In this document: positions 50,521 to 59,036 of the stretch, in pieces | Numbering within the stretch: position 1 is the stretch's first letter | How the letters are laid out: every line of letters starts with the position of its first letter | Assembly: GCF_001542405.1 (NCBI RefSeq) | Contig: NZ_LNCD01000078.1 | Location: 85,081-149,080, forward strand | DNA length: 64,000 nucleotides | Reading direction: 5' to 3' | From: Rhizobium altiplani | Lineage (GTDB): Bacteria; Pseudomonadota; Alphaproteobacteria; Rhizobiales; Rhizobiaceae | The notes under the pieces: generated by a model | Seen by the model: the letters and a program-made list of their open reading frames with translations, nothing else | The model's database searches: none | What the model was told of the DNA's origin: nothing | Position numbers and translations under genes: made by a program

Positions 50521-51711
50521 ATGACGTCCAGTAAGAAGCGCTGGGCCCTTGTGGGCGCCGGCTTGGGACTTGTTGCGTCCGTTTCGGCCGCAGCCATGTT
50601 TTTCGAACTGCCGATGAGCACGACTGCCACGGCGGCTTCCGCACCTGCGCAGGCTCCCGCTGTGCCGGTGACGGTGGCCGTCGTCGCCAGCCGCGACGTC
50701 ACGACATGGCAGGAGTTCTCGGGACGGCTTGAAGCCGTCGACCGCGTGCAGGTCCGTTCACGTGTGGCCGGCGCTGTCCAGTCCGTGCACTTCCGCGAAG
50801 GCGCGCTGGTAAAGGCCGGCGATCTGCTCTTCACCATCGATCCGGAGCCCTACCAGGCGGCGGTTTCGCAGGCTGAAGGACAGACTGCCTCTGCCGAGGC
50901 CAAGGTCAATCTTGCTCAGATCGAGCTGGAGCGTGGCCGCAGGCTCTCCGACAACAAGACGATTTCGCAGAGCGATTTCGACCAACGGCAGAATGCCTTC
51001 ACCGAGGCTCAGGCCGGTCTTCGCACCGCTCAGGCTGCTCTTCGTTCCGCACAGCTTGAGCTCGGCTACACCGAGGTCCGCGCACCGGTCGCCGGCCGCG
51101 TCGGCAAGATCGAGATTACCGTCGGTAATCTTGTTGCCGAAGGCAGTTCATCTCCCGCCCTGACGACGCTGGTGTCGGTCGATCCGATCTACGCAAGCTT
51201 CAACGCCAGCGAGGAGATGGTCACCAAGGCGCTTTCCGAGTTGCCGGCTGGCGATGGCGCCGTTCCCGCTGTCGAGCAGATCCCGGTCGAGGTTGGTACG
51301 CTCGCCGATCAGGGCACGCCGATCAAGGGCAAGCTGCAGCTGATCGACAACCAGGTCGACGCGGCCAGCGGTACGATCGGCGTTCGCGCCGTCTTCGACA
51401 ATCCCGGCGGCAAGCTGATCCCAGGCCAGTTCGTTCGCGTCCGCATGGGCGAGCCGAAAGCCGAAAACAAGATCCTGGTCAGCGACCGTGCAATCGGCAC
51501 CGACCAGGACAAGAAGTTCGTGTTCGTCGTCGATGCCGAAAACAAGGTCAGCTATCGGCCGGTGCAGCTCGGCCCGTCTGCGGATGGCCAGCGCATCGTC
51601 GAAAGCGGTCTTGTTGTCGGCGACAAGATCGTCGTCAACGGCCTGCAGCGTATCCGTCCCGGCGCAGTGGTTGCGCCGCAGGCGGAAGAGAAAGTCGCGA
51701 CGGCTCAGTAA
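50521..51711 (+). CDS. RND efflux periplasmic adaptor (MexE/AcrA family)
   Basis: 396 residues. N-terminal signal/anchor helix (about 8-27). Lipoyl half FSGRLEAVDRVQVRSRVAGAVQSVHFREGALV, helical hairpin (about 105-165), second lipoyl half LGYTEVRAPVAGRVGKIEITVGNLVAEGSS, beta-barrel domain FASNASEEM-like, and membrane-proximal domain. It resembles the MexE/BepD branch. It connects the RND permease with a TolC-like channel. AAGGAGAG precedes the ATG. The permease gene follows after 124 bases containing two hairpins. Confidence 0.93.
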   Translation: MTSSKKRWALVGAGLGLVASVSAAAMFFELPMSTTATAASAPAQAPAVPVTVAVVASRDVTTWQEFSGRLEAVDRVQVRSRVAGAVQSVHFREGALVKAGDLLFTIDPEPYQAAVSQAEGQTASAEAKVNLAQIELERGRRLSDNKTISQSDFDQRQNAFTEAQAGLRTAQAALRSAQLELGYTEVRAPVAGRVGKIEITVGNLVAEGSSSPALTTLVSVDPIYASFNASEEMVTKALSELPAGDGAVPAVEQIPVEVGTLADQGTPIKGKLQLIDNQVDAASGTIGVRAVFDNPGGKLIPGQFVRVRMGEPKAENKILVSDRAIGTDQDKKFVFVVDAENKVSYRPVQLGPSADGQRIVESGLVVGDKIVVNGLQRIRPGAVVAPQAEEKVATAQ

Positions 51712-51722
51712 GCCGAAGCATG

Positions 51723-51791
51723 CGGAGCGTCTCGGCGCTCCGCGGAAACTCCCGAAACGACGTGATCCACCGGCGGTCTCCCAACCGCCGG
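51723..51791 (+). repeat. Two intercistronic hairpins between RND adaptor and permease genes
   Basis: CGGAGCG-TCTCGG-CGCTCCG (51723-51742, 7-bp perfect arms) and CCGGCGGT-CTCCCA-ACCGCCGG (51770-51791, 8-bp perfect arms). Neither has a T-tract. Such paired hairpins often stabilise or process polycistronic mRNA and set the adaptor:permease ratio. Confidence 0.55.
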
Positions 51792-51835
51792 AGAGGGTCG
51801 TTGCATCCCGATTTCATCCCGGAGAGGGCTTTGAA

Positions 51836-54800
51836 ATGAATTTCTCCAGATTCTTTGTCGACCGTCCGGTGTTTGCCGGAGTCCTGTCGGTCCTCATCGT
51901 GGTCGCCGGTCTGCTTGGCCTGCGTGCACTGCCGATTTCCGAATATCCGGAAGTCGTTCCGCCATCGATCGTCGTGCGCGCCACCTATCCGGGCGCCAAC
52001 CCCGAGGTCATCGCCCAGACGGTCGCAACCCCGCTCGAAGAGCAGATCAACGGCGTCGAGGGCATGCTCTACATGTCGAGCCAGGCGACATCGGACGGCG
52101 TCATGACGCTGACGGTCACCTTCAAGCTCGGCACCGACCCCGACAAGGCACAGCAGCTGGTTCAGAACCGCGTGTCGCAGGCCGAGCCGCGCCTGCCGGA
52201 AGAGGTGAAGACCATCGGCATCACGACGGTCAAGAGCTCTCCCGACCTGATGATGGTCGTCAACCTGATCTCGCCTGACAACCGCTACGACATCACCTAT
52301 CTGCGCAACTACGGCGTCCTCAACATCAAGGACCGGCTGGCGCGCATCGACGGCGTCGGCCAGGTGCAGGTGTTTGGTTCGGGCGACTATTCCATGCGCG
52401 TCTGGATCGACCCGCAGAAGGCGGCTGAGCATGGCCTTGCCGCCAGCGATGTCACCAACGCGATCCGCGGCCAGAACGTCCAGGCCGCAGCCGGCACCAT
52501 CGGCGCGTCGCCGAGCCTGTCGGGTGTAGACCTGCAGCTCAACGTCAATGCGCAGGGCCGTCTGCAGACGCCTGAGCAGTTCGGCAACATCATCGTCAAG
52601 ACCGGCACGAACGGCGAGATCACCCGCCTGCGCGACGTCGCCCGCATCGAGCTCGGTGCGGCCGATTACTCGCTGCGCTCGATCCTCGATGGCAAGCCGG
52701 CAGTCGCCATCCCGGTCTTCCAGTCTCCGGGGTCCAATGCCATCACCATCTCGGACGAAGTCCAGAAGACGATGGAAGAGCTGAAGACCGCGATGCCTGA
52801 CGGTGTCAGCTACGAGATCGTCTATGACACGACGAAGTTCGTCCGTTCGTCGATCGAGAAGGTCGTCGACACGCTGCTCGAAGCCATCGCGCTCGTCGTC
52901 ATCGTCGTCATTCTGTTCCTGCAGACATGGCGCGCCTCGATCATCCCGCTGATTGCCGTTCCGGTCTCGATCATCGGCACCTTCGCGGTGATGTATGTCT
53001 TCGGCTTCTCGATCAACGCGCTCAGCCTGTTCGGCCTCGTGCTGGCGATCGGTATCGTGGTGGACGATGCGATCGTCGTTGTCGAGAACGTCGAACGAAA
53101 CATCGAGAACGGCCTCAGCCCGCGGGCTGCCACCTACAAGGCGATGAAGGAAGTCTCGGGCCCGATCATCGCGATCGCGCTGGTGCTCGTCGCGGTCTTC
53201 GTGCCGCTCGCCTTCATCACCGGTCTGTCCGGACAGTTCTATCGCCAGTTCGCGCTGACGATCGCGATCTCGACTGTCATTTCGGCCTTCAACTCGCTGA
53301 CGTTGTCTCCGGCCCTGGCCTCGCTCTTGCTGCAGGATCACCACGCCAAGCGTGACTGGCTGACGCGTGCCATGGACGCGGCCTTTGGCTGGTTCTTCCG
53401 TGGCTTCAACAGGGCGTTCGGTGCCGCCTCCAAGGGCTACGGCAAGGGCGTCGGCGGTCTCGTGTCGCGCAAGAGCATCGTCATGCTGGTGTATCTGGTG
53501 CTGGCCGGCGCCACCTACGGCCTCTTCAATGCGGTGCCGGGCGGTTTCGTGCCGGCGCAGGACAAGCAGTATCTGATCGGCTTTGCCCAGCTGCCGGATG
53601 CCGCGAGCCTCGACCGCACCGAAGACGTCATCAAGCGGATGAGCGACATCGCCATGGCCGAGCCTGGCGTTGCGCATGCGATCGCCTTCCCGGGCCTGTC
53701 GATCAACGGCTTCACCAACTCCTCGAACGCCGGCATCGTCTTCGTGACGCTGAAGGACTTCGAGGAACGCAAGTCGCCGGCGCTTTCGGGCGGCGCGATC
53801 GCCATGTCCCTGAACCAGAAGTTCGGGGCGATTCAGGATGCCTTCATCGCGATGTTCCCGCCGCCGCCGGTCAATGGTCTCGGCACGACGGGCGGCTTCA
53901 AGATGCAGCTCGAAGACCGCGCCGGTCTCGGCTATCAGGTGCTCGACGAAGCCAACAAGGCGATGATCGCCAAGGCCTACCAGACGCCTGAGCTGACGGG
54001 CATTTTCTCCGCCTATCAGATCAATGTTCCGCAGCTCTATGCCGATCTCGACCGTGAGAAGGCGGAACAGCTTGGCGTCCCGGTAACCGACGTGTTCGAG
54101 ACGCTGCAGATCTATCTCGGTTCGCTCTATGTCAACGACTTCAACGCCTTCGGCCGTACCTACAGCGTGCGCGTCCAGGCCGATGCCAAGTTCCGGGCGC
54201 AGCCCGAGGATATTGGCAAGCTGAAGGTTCGTTCGGCATCGGGCCAGATGATCCCGCTGTCTGCGCTCCTGAAGGTGAACGCGACAACCGGGCCGGAGCG
54301 GACCAACCGTTATAACGGTTTCCTCTCCGCCGATATCAACGGCGGTCCTGCTCCGGGCTTCTCCTCCGGCCAGGCTCAGGCAGCGATCGAAAAGATCGCC
54401 GACGAGACCTTGCCGAAGGGCATCAGCTTCGAATGGACGGATCTGACCTATCAGCAGATCCTGGCGGGCAACTCCGGCGTGATCGTCTTCCCGCTGGCGC
54501 TGCTGCTCGTGTTCCTGGTGCTCGCTGCCCAGTATGAGAGCCTGGCGCTGCCGATCGCGATCATCATGATCGTGCCGATGGGCGTGCTGGCGGCGTTGAC
54601 GGGCGTCTGGCTGACCGGTGGAGACAACAACATCTTCACGCAGATCGGTCTGGTCGTCCTTGTCGGCCTCTCGGCGAAGAACGCGATCCTGATCGTGGAA
54701 TTCGCCCGCGAGCTGGAATTCGAAGGGCGGACTCCGGTCCAGGCTGCCATCGAGGCAAGCCGCCTGCGTCTGCGCCCGATCCTGATGACCTCGATGGCCT

Positions 54801-55036
54801 TCATCATGGGTGTCGTGCCGCTCGTCGTCTCGACCGGTGCCGGTGCCGAGATGCGCGCCGCCATGGGTGTAGCGGTGTTCTCAGGCATGATCGGCGTCAC
54901 CTTCTTCGGCATCTTCATGACGCCCGTCTTCTACGTGCTGGTCCGCAAGCTCTCGGGCAATCGCCCGCTGATCCAGCACAAGGAGCACGAGCACGACGCG
55001 GAGGAAGCCGAAATCATCCGGCTCGCTGCCGAATAA
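51836..55036 (+). CDS. RND multidrug efflux permease, HAE1 (MexF) family
   Basis: 1066 residues. It opens MNFSRFFVDRPVFAGVLSVLIVV and has the helix-4 aspartates in GIVVDDAIVVVENVERN and the helix-10 Lys in SAKNAILIVEFAR. Overall it is of the MexF/BepE type (for example ISEYPEVVPPSIVVRATYPGANPE). It is the inner-membrane proton/drug antiporter. GGAGAGGGC lies upstream of the ATG; a long in-frame extension to the left only overlaps the adaptor gene in another frame and is not real. A perfect terminator follows the stop by 22 bases. No outer-membrane factor gene is adjacent. Confidence 0.95.
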   Translation: MNFSRFFVDRPVFAGVLSVLIVVAGLLGLRALPISEYPEVVPPSIVVRATYPGANPEVIAQTVATPLEEQINGVEGMLYMSSQATSDGVMTLTVTFKLGTDPDKAQQLVQNRVSQAEPRLPEEVKTIGITTVKSSPDLMMVVNLISPDNRYDITYLRNYGVLNIKDRLARIDGVGQVQVFGSGDYSMRVWIDPQKAAEHGLAASDVTNAIRGQNVQAAAGTIGASPSLSGVDLQLNVNAQGRLQTPEQFGNIIVKTGTNGEITRLRDVARIELGAADYSLRSILDGKPAVAIPVFQSPGSNAITISDEVQKTMEELKTAMPDGVSYEIVYDTTKFVRSSIEKVVDTLLEAIALVVIVVILFLQTWRASIIPLIAVPVSIIGTFAVMYVFGFSINALSLFGLVLAIGIVVDDAIVVVENVERNIENGLSPRAATYKAMKEVSGPIIAIALVLVAVFVPLAFITGLSGQFYRQFALTIAISTVISAFNSLTLSPALASLLLQDHHAKRDWLTRAMDAAFGWFFRGFNRAFGAASKGYGKGVGGLVSRKSIVMLVYLVLAGATYGLFNAVPGGFVPAQDKQYLIGFAQLPDAASLDRTEDVIKRMSDIAMAEPGVAHAIAFPGLSINGFTNSSNAGIVFVTLKDFEERKSPALSGGAIAMSLNQKFGAIQDAFIAMFPPPPVNGLGTTGGFKMQLEDRAGLGYQVLDEANKAMIAKAYQTPELTGIFSAYQINVPQLYADLDREKAEQLGVPVTDVFETLQIYLGSLYVNDFNAFGRTYSVRVQADAKFRAQPEDIGKLKVRSASGQMIPLSALLKVNATTGPERTNRYNGFLSADINGGPAPGFSSGQAQAAIEKIADETLPKGISFEWTDLTYQQILAGNSGVIVFPLALLLVFLVLAAQYESLALPIAIIMIVPMGVLAALTGVWLTGGDNNIFTQIGLVVLVGLSAKNAILIVEFARELEFEGRTPVQAAIEASRLRLRPILMTSMAFIMGVVPLVVSTGAGAEMRAAMGVAVFSGMIGVTFFGIFMTPVFYVLVRKLSGNRPLIQHKEHEHDAEEAEIIRLAAE

Positions 55037-55058
55037 CCCCCACTCAGCGGCGAGACGT

Positions 55059-55093
55059 GGAAAGGCGGAGCATTGCTCCGCCTTTCCTGTTTT
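55059..55093 (+). terminator. Intrinsic terminator of the hydrolase-RND operon
   Basis: GGAAAGGCGGAGC (55059-55071), loop ATT, GCTCCGCCTTTCC (55075-55087): perfect 13-bp stem followed by TGTTTT. Confidence 0.88.
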
Positions 55094-55177
55094 CATGAGC
55101 CGGCCAGACGGTTATGTCTCGAAGGGCATGCACGGGCGAGGGGAGTCGCACGCTGCAAGCTTTGATGGAGGCGGCCA

Positions 55178-56161
55178 ATGCATATCGCGATTATCGGCGC
55201 AGCGGGAATGATCGGGCGCAAGTTGACCACGCGGCTCGTTGCGGACGGGCGGCTGGCGGGTCAGGCCATCAATCGTCTATCGCTTGTCGACGTCATCACG
55301 CCGGCTGCCCCTGAAGGCTTTACAGGGCGTGTGGAGACGAGCGCGGTCGACGTTTCCGCTCCAGGGCAGGCCGCACGGATTGTCGCCTCGCGCCCGGATG
55401 TCGTGTTTCATCTGGCCGCGATCGTATCCGGCGAGGCTGAGCTGGATTTCGAAAAAGGCTACGGCATCAATCTCGAAGGCACGCGCGCGCTTCTTGAGGC
55501 GATCCGCGCCGCTCATCTGCAAGACGGGTACCGGCCTTGTTTCGTCTTCACCTCGTCCATTGCGGTCTTTGGAGCGCCTTTCCCCGAGGTCATTCCTGAT
55601 GATTTCAATCTCACGCCCCTGACAAGCTACGGCACGCAAAAGGCGATGGGTGAATTGCTGTTGGCGGATTACACGCGCCGCGGCTTCATCGACGGCATCG
55701 GAATCCGGTTGCCGACGATCTGCATCCGTCCCGGCAAGCCGAACAAGGCTGCTTCCGGCTTCTTCTCCGGCATCGTTCGTGAGCCGTTGGCCGGGCAGGA
55801 GGCGACCCTGCCGGTGCCGGAAACTGTCCGCCATTGGCACGCGTCGCCGCGTTCGGCCGTCGGGTTTCTGGTCCATGCCGCCAGCATCGACCTGCAGCCG
55901 CTCGGCGCGCGCCGCAGCCTGACGATGCCCGGTGTCAGCGCTACCGTCGGAGAGCAGATCGAGGCGTTGCGCAAGATCGCAGGGGAGAAGGTCGTCAGCC
56001 TGATCCGACGCGAACCCGACGAGCTGGTCATGAAGATCGTATCGGGTTGGCCACAGGCATTCGAGGCCGAGCGCGCGAAGGAGCTGGGTTTTGTCGCCGA
56101 TGCTTCGTTCGAGGACATTATTCGAGTGCACATCGAGGATGAATTGGGAGGACAGCTATGA
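55178..56161 (+). CDS. NAD-dependent epimerase/dehydrogenase, D-erythronate dehydrogenase (DenD)-like
   Basis: 327 residues, extended SDR. GAAGMIG (7-13) is the dinucleotide loop, the substrate region reads FHLAAIVSGEAELDFEKGY, and the catalytic Ser and YGTQK (Tyr/Lys) follow in FVFTSSIAVFG ... SYGTQKAMGELL. HWHASPRSAVGFLVHAA and an AGEKVVSLIRREPD segment fit the DenD subgroup. D-erythronate dehydrogenase oxidises D-erythronate to 2-oxo-tetronate; the subgroup assignment is from memory of the pattern. GGAGG precedes the ATG. The stop overlaps the next dehydrogenase by 4 bases. Confidence 0.8.
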   Translation: MHIAIIGAAGMIGRKLTTRLVADGRLAGQAINRLSLVDVITPAAPEGFTGRVETSAVDVSAPGQAARIVASRPDVVFHLAAIVSGEAELDFEKGYGINLEGTRALLEAIRAAHLQDGYRPCFVFTSSIAVFGAPFPEVIPDDFNLTPLTSYGTQKAMGELLLADYTRRGFIDGIGIRLPTICIRPGKPNKAASGFFSGIVREPLAGQEATLPVPETVRHWHASPRSAVGFLVHAASIDLQPLGARRSLTMPGVSATVGEQIEALRKIAGEKVVSLIRREPDELVMKIVSGWPQAFEAERAKELGFVADASFEDIIRVHIEDELGGQL

Positions 56162-57054
56162 CTATCGGCAAATCACGCAGCATTGCCTTTCTGGGAACCG
56201 GGCTGATGGGCGCGCCGATGGCTCGCATGCTGTTGCAGTCCGGCTTTGCCGTCACGGTCTGGAACCGCAATCGCGAGAAGGCGGAAGGCCTCGTTCCGGA
56301 TGGCGCGGTCCTGGCGGATACGCCCGCTGCCGCCGTCAAAGGGGCATCGGTCGTGTTCACCATGCTGACCGACGGAAAGGCAGTGGAGGACGTGCTGTTC
56401 ACGCAAGGTGCTGCGGAGGCGCTTGATGCCGGCGCGGTGGTCATCGATTCCAGTTCCATTACCCCTGACGCGGCCCGGCAGCATGCGTCAAAGCTCGCCG
56501 GGCGTGGCATCCGCCATCTCGATGCGCCGGTCTCCGGCGGTGTGTTGGGGGCGGCTGCTGGTACACTTGCGATCATGGCAGGCGGCGATGGCGCTTTGGT
56601 CGAAGAACTGGCCGACGTCTTTGCACCACTTGGCCGCGTGACGCATGTTGGACCAAGCGGTTGCGGTCAGCTCGCGAAGCTCGGGAACCAGCAGATCGTC
56701 GCCATCACGATCGGCGCCGTTGCCGAAGCGATGCTGCTCTTCGAGGCGGGCGGCGGTTCACGCGAGGCGTTCCGCCGGGCGATCCGGGGAGGCTTCGCCG
56801 AAAGCCGCATTCTCGACGTTCACGGCCAGCGGATGGTCAATCGCGATTTTGGGACCGCCGGCCCTTCGAAATTGCAGCTCAAGGACCTAAACAATATCGT
56901 CGCAACGGCGGAAGGTCTCGCTTTGACGCTGCCTCTGACGGAGGCGGTCCGTGCCGAGTTCGCCGAGTTTGTCGAACATGGTGGCGGTGAGACCGATCAC
57001 AGTGGCCTGCTGCTGCAGCTTGAAGAAAAGAACCGCCGTTCGTCGAAAGGCTGA
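56158..57054 (+). CDS. NAD(P)-dependent beta-hydroxyacid dehydrogenase (GarR/LtnD-like)
   Basis: 298 residues. Rossmann loop FLGTGLMGAPMA (about 11-22), substrate motif DAPVSGGVLGA (about 122-132), and the catalytic Lys in GQLAKLGNQQIV (about 175). This is the family of 3-hydroxyisobutyrate, tartronate-semialdehyde and L-threonate dehydrogenases. It is coupled to the DenD-like gene by an ATGA overlap, suggesting the two oxidise or reduce successive or alternative four-carbon sugar acids. The kinase, isomerase and lyase genes that usually complete such a pathway are not in the window. Confidence 0.85.
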   Translation: MTIGKSRSIAFLGTGLMGAPMARMLLQSGFAVTVWNRNREKAEGLVPDGAVLADTPAAAVKGASVVFTMLTDGKAVEDVLFTQGAAEALDAGAVVIDSSSITPDAARQHASKLAGRGIRHLDAPVSGGVLGAAAGTLAIMAGGDGALVEELADVFAPLGRVTHVGPSGCGQLAKLGNQQIVAITIGAVAEAMLLFEAGGGSREAFRRAIRGGFAESRILDVHGQRMVNRDFGTAGPSKLQLKDLNNIVATAEGLALTLPLTEAVRAEFAEFVEHGGGETDHSGLLLQLEEKNRRSSKG

Positions 57055-57110
57055 ATTGCCTAGACACTCGAGTCTCTGAGAAGATCAATGACGCATTCGG
57101 CTTGCAATTG

Positions 57111-57138
57111 TTGATGGATTTTTAGTGCATCCTAATTA
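57111..57138 (+). promoter_or_regulatory. Candidate promoter of the GGDEF-EAL gene
   Basis: TTGATG (57111-57116), 16-base spacer, TAATTA (57133-57138), about 100 bases before the TTG start. Visual sigma-70-like match only. Confidence 0.35.
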
Positions 57139-57237
57139 ATCTCTCGCCAAAAGGTTGGTTCTGCACCCATAATGGGCTTCCTCCTTGGAGGCCTGACACC
57201 ATACTGTTACTCGAAGCTGCATGAGGCTTGAACGGCG

Positions 57238-59019
57238 TTGGCATCGAGCAGTCCCACACGGTCCGAACGAGAGTTTCAGGACATCCTGCGGCGCCTTGAG
57301 CTTGCACTCGACGCGTCACAGATCGGTGTTTGGGAGCACAACCTCGATCGGCATGAAATCTCCTGGGACGTTCAGATGCACCGGATCTACCAGACCGGAA
57401 GAGGCAGCGGGCCGGTCGCCGCTGCAATCTGGTCGGATGCGATTCACCCCGACGACCGCGAGCGTGCCGAACTGGAGTTCGAGGACGCCATTGCCAGACG
57501 CGGGCAGTATAATTCGGAGTTTCGGATCGTCTGGCCGAACGGCGAGATACGGCACATCCGCTCGCGGGCTCATTTCTATGTCAGCGAGGAAGGGTCACCC
57601 TCTTTCATCGGCGCGGAGTGGGACGTCACTTCGGACGTGCTTCTTGCCAACGAAGCGGCGCGTCAGCGCGCCGTCGCGGAGGCACGGGCCCTCGCTTTGG
57701 AGGAGAGCAGTGCCCACATCGAGTATGCTGCGGAACACGATTATTTGACGGGCCTTCCCAACCGCCGGCTTTTCGACAAGCGCCTGGCGGAACTGGCCGA
57801 TGATGCCTCAGTCTCGACGCTCGCAGTCCTGCATCTCGACCTTGACGAGTTCAAGCAGATCAACGACAGCCATGGCCATGCGGCGGGCGACACCGTATTG
57901 CGTGCCGCAGCTTTGCGGATCGAGGCCGCCATTCCGAAAGCTACGATGGTGGCACGCATCGGTGGCGACGAATTCGTTATCCTGCTCGTCAATTTCGGAG
58001 GGCTGACGGAACTGAACCGCATGGCGCGTGAGGTGCAGCGGCGCTTGAAGAAGAAGGTCCGTTTCGGCCACGAAATGCTGCAAAGTGGAGCGTCGATTGG
58101 CATTTCCTGGTCGGCAGATCGCTCCGGCTCCAATCTGCTCGCCGAGTCCGATATCGCGGTCTATCAGGCAAAGACATCGGGCCGCGATCGTATCGAGTTC
58201 TTCTCGCAGCAGCTCAAGGACGATCTGATGGGCAAGCGGCGTCTTGCCGAAGAGCTGAAGCTTGCACTGGAGCAGGGTGATATCATTCCATTCTACCAAT
58301 TGCAGCTCGATGCCCACACCCGCGACATCGTTGGCATCGAGGCCCTGGCGCGCTGGCATCACAGCGAGCGCGGCACCCTCTCGCCTGGCATATTCCTGAA
58401 GATCGCCGATGAGTTCGGCTTGTCTTCGGAGATCGATGCTTCGATCCTGCGACGCGTGCTCGCCGACCGTGTGACATGGGAGCAGCACGGCACAACCCTG
58501 CCACGGGTCTCGGTCAACATTTCGGGGCAGCGCCTTTACGATCCGCAGTTGATTGATGATCTGGAGACACTCGAGATACCGCGTGGCGCCCTGGTTTTCG
58601 AATTGGTCGAGACGATCTTTCTGGACGACTGCGACGACGAGCTTCTGCAGACGGTTGACCGCATCAAGCAGATGGGTATCGAAATCGAGATCGATGATTT
58701 CGGCTCGGGCCACGCGTCGCTGATCGGTCTCGTGCGGTTGCGCCCGGCTCGGCTGAAAATCGATCGGCAACTGGTAAGCGAGGTGGATACCTCCTCCGAG
58801 CAGCGCCGTGTCGTCAAATCGATTGTCGAGATTGGCAAGGCCCTCGGCGTCGATGTGATCGCAGAGGGCGTCGAGACGGAAAACCATGCCGTGGCGCTTG
58901 CCAAGCTCGGCTGTCATACGCTGCAAGGTTTTGCGCTCGGCCATCCGCTGCCGGCATCAGAGATCGATGATATTTTCGCTTCGAAGAAGGCGACGCAGGC
59001 GGCCCACCTCCGACGCTAG
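57238..59019 (+). CDS. PAS-GGDEF-EAL cyclic-di-GMP turnover protein
   Basis: 593 residues, no membrane helix. PAS_3-type sensor (about 20-135: IGVWEHN ... HPDDRERA ... EFRIVWPNGEIRHI), GGDEF domain with an intact GGDEF at 242-246 but no RxxD inhibitory site before it, then an EAL domain with E368-A-L, N427, E458, D486-D487, K507 and E543, all the metal and catalytic residues of an active c-di-GMP phosphodiesterase. It could make or break c-di-GMP, and the phosphodiesterase side looks complete. The start is TTG at 57238, the first possible codon after an in-frame stop at 57229. It stands alone, convergent with the uronate epimerase gene. Confidence 0.92.
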   Translation: MASSSPTRSEREFQDILRRLELALDASQIGVWEHNLDRHEISWDVQMHRIYQTGRGSGPVAAAIWSDAIHPDDRERAELEFEDAIARRGQYNSEFRIVWPNGEIRHIRSRAHFYVSEEGSPSFIGAEWDVTSDVLLANEAARQRAVAEARALALEESSAHIEYAAEHDYLTGLPNRRLFDKRLAELADDASVSTLAVLHLDLDEFKQINDSHGHAAGDTVLRAAALRIEAAIPKATMVARIGGDEFVILLVNFGGLTELNRMAREVQRRLKKKVRFGHEMLQSGASIGISWSADRSGSNLLAESDIAVYQAKTSGRDRIEFFSQQLKDDLMGKRRLAEELKLALEQGDIIPFYQLQLDAHTRDIVGIEALARWHHSERGTLSPGIFLKIADEFGLSSEIDASILRRVLADRVTWEQHGTTLPRVSVNISGQRLYDPQLIDDLETLEIPRGALVFELVETIFLDDCDDELLQTVDRIKQMGIEIEIDDFGSGHASLIGLVRLRPARLKIDRQLVSEVDTSSEQRRVVKSIVEIGKALGVDVIAEGVETENHAVALAKLGCHTLQGFALGHPLPASEIDDIFASKKATQAAHLRR

Positions 59020-59036
59020 CCTAACGGTGGGGCCTC

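Noticed and set aside
51488..51835. N-terminal extension of the RND permease
   Set aside because: The extension overlaps the adaptor gene in another frame; RND permeases begin at MNFSRFFVDRP, which has a good ribosome binding site.
51635..53677. A 680-codon open frame on the minus strand
   Set aside because: It is antisense to the RND permease; very rich in Asp, Arg and His, with no domain, as expected from reading GC-rich transmembrane coding sequence backwards.
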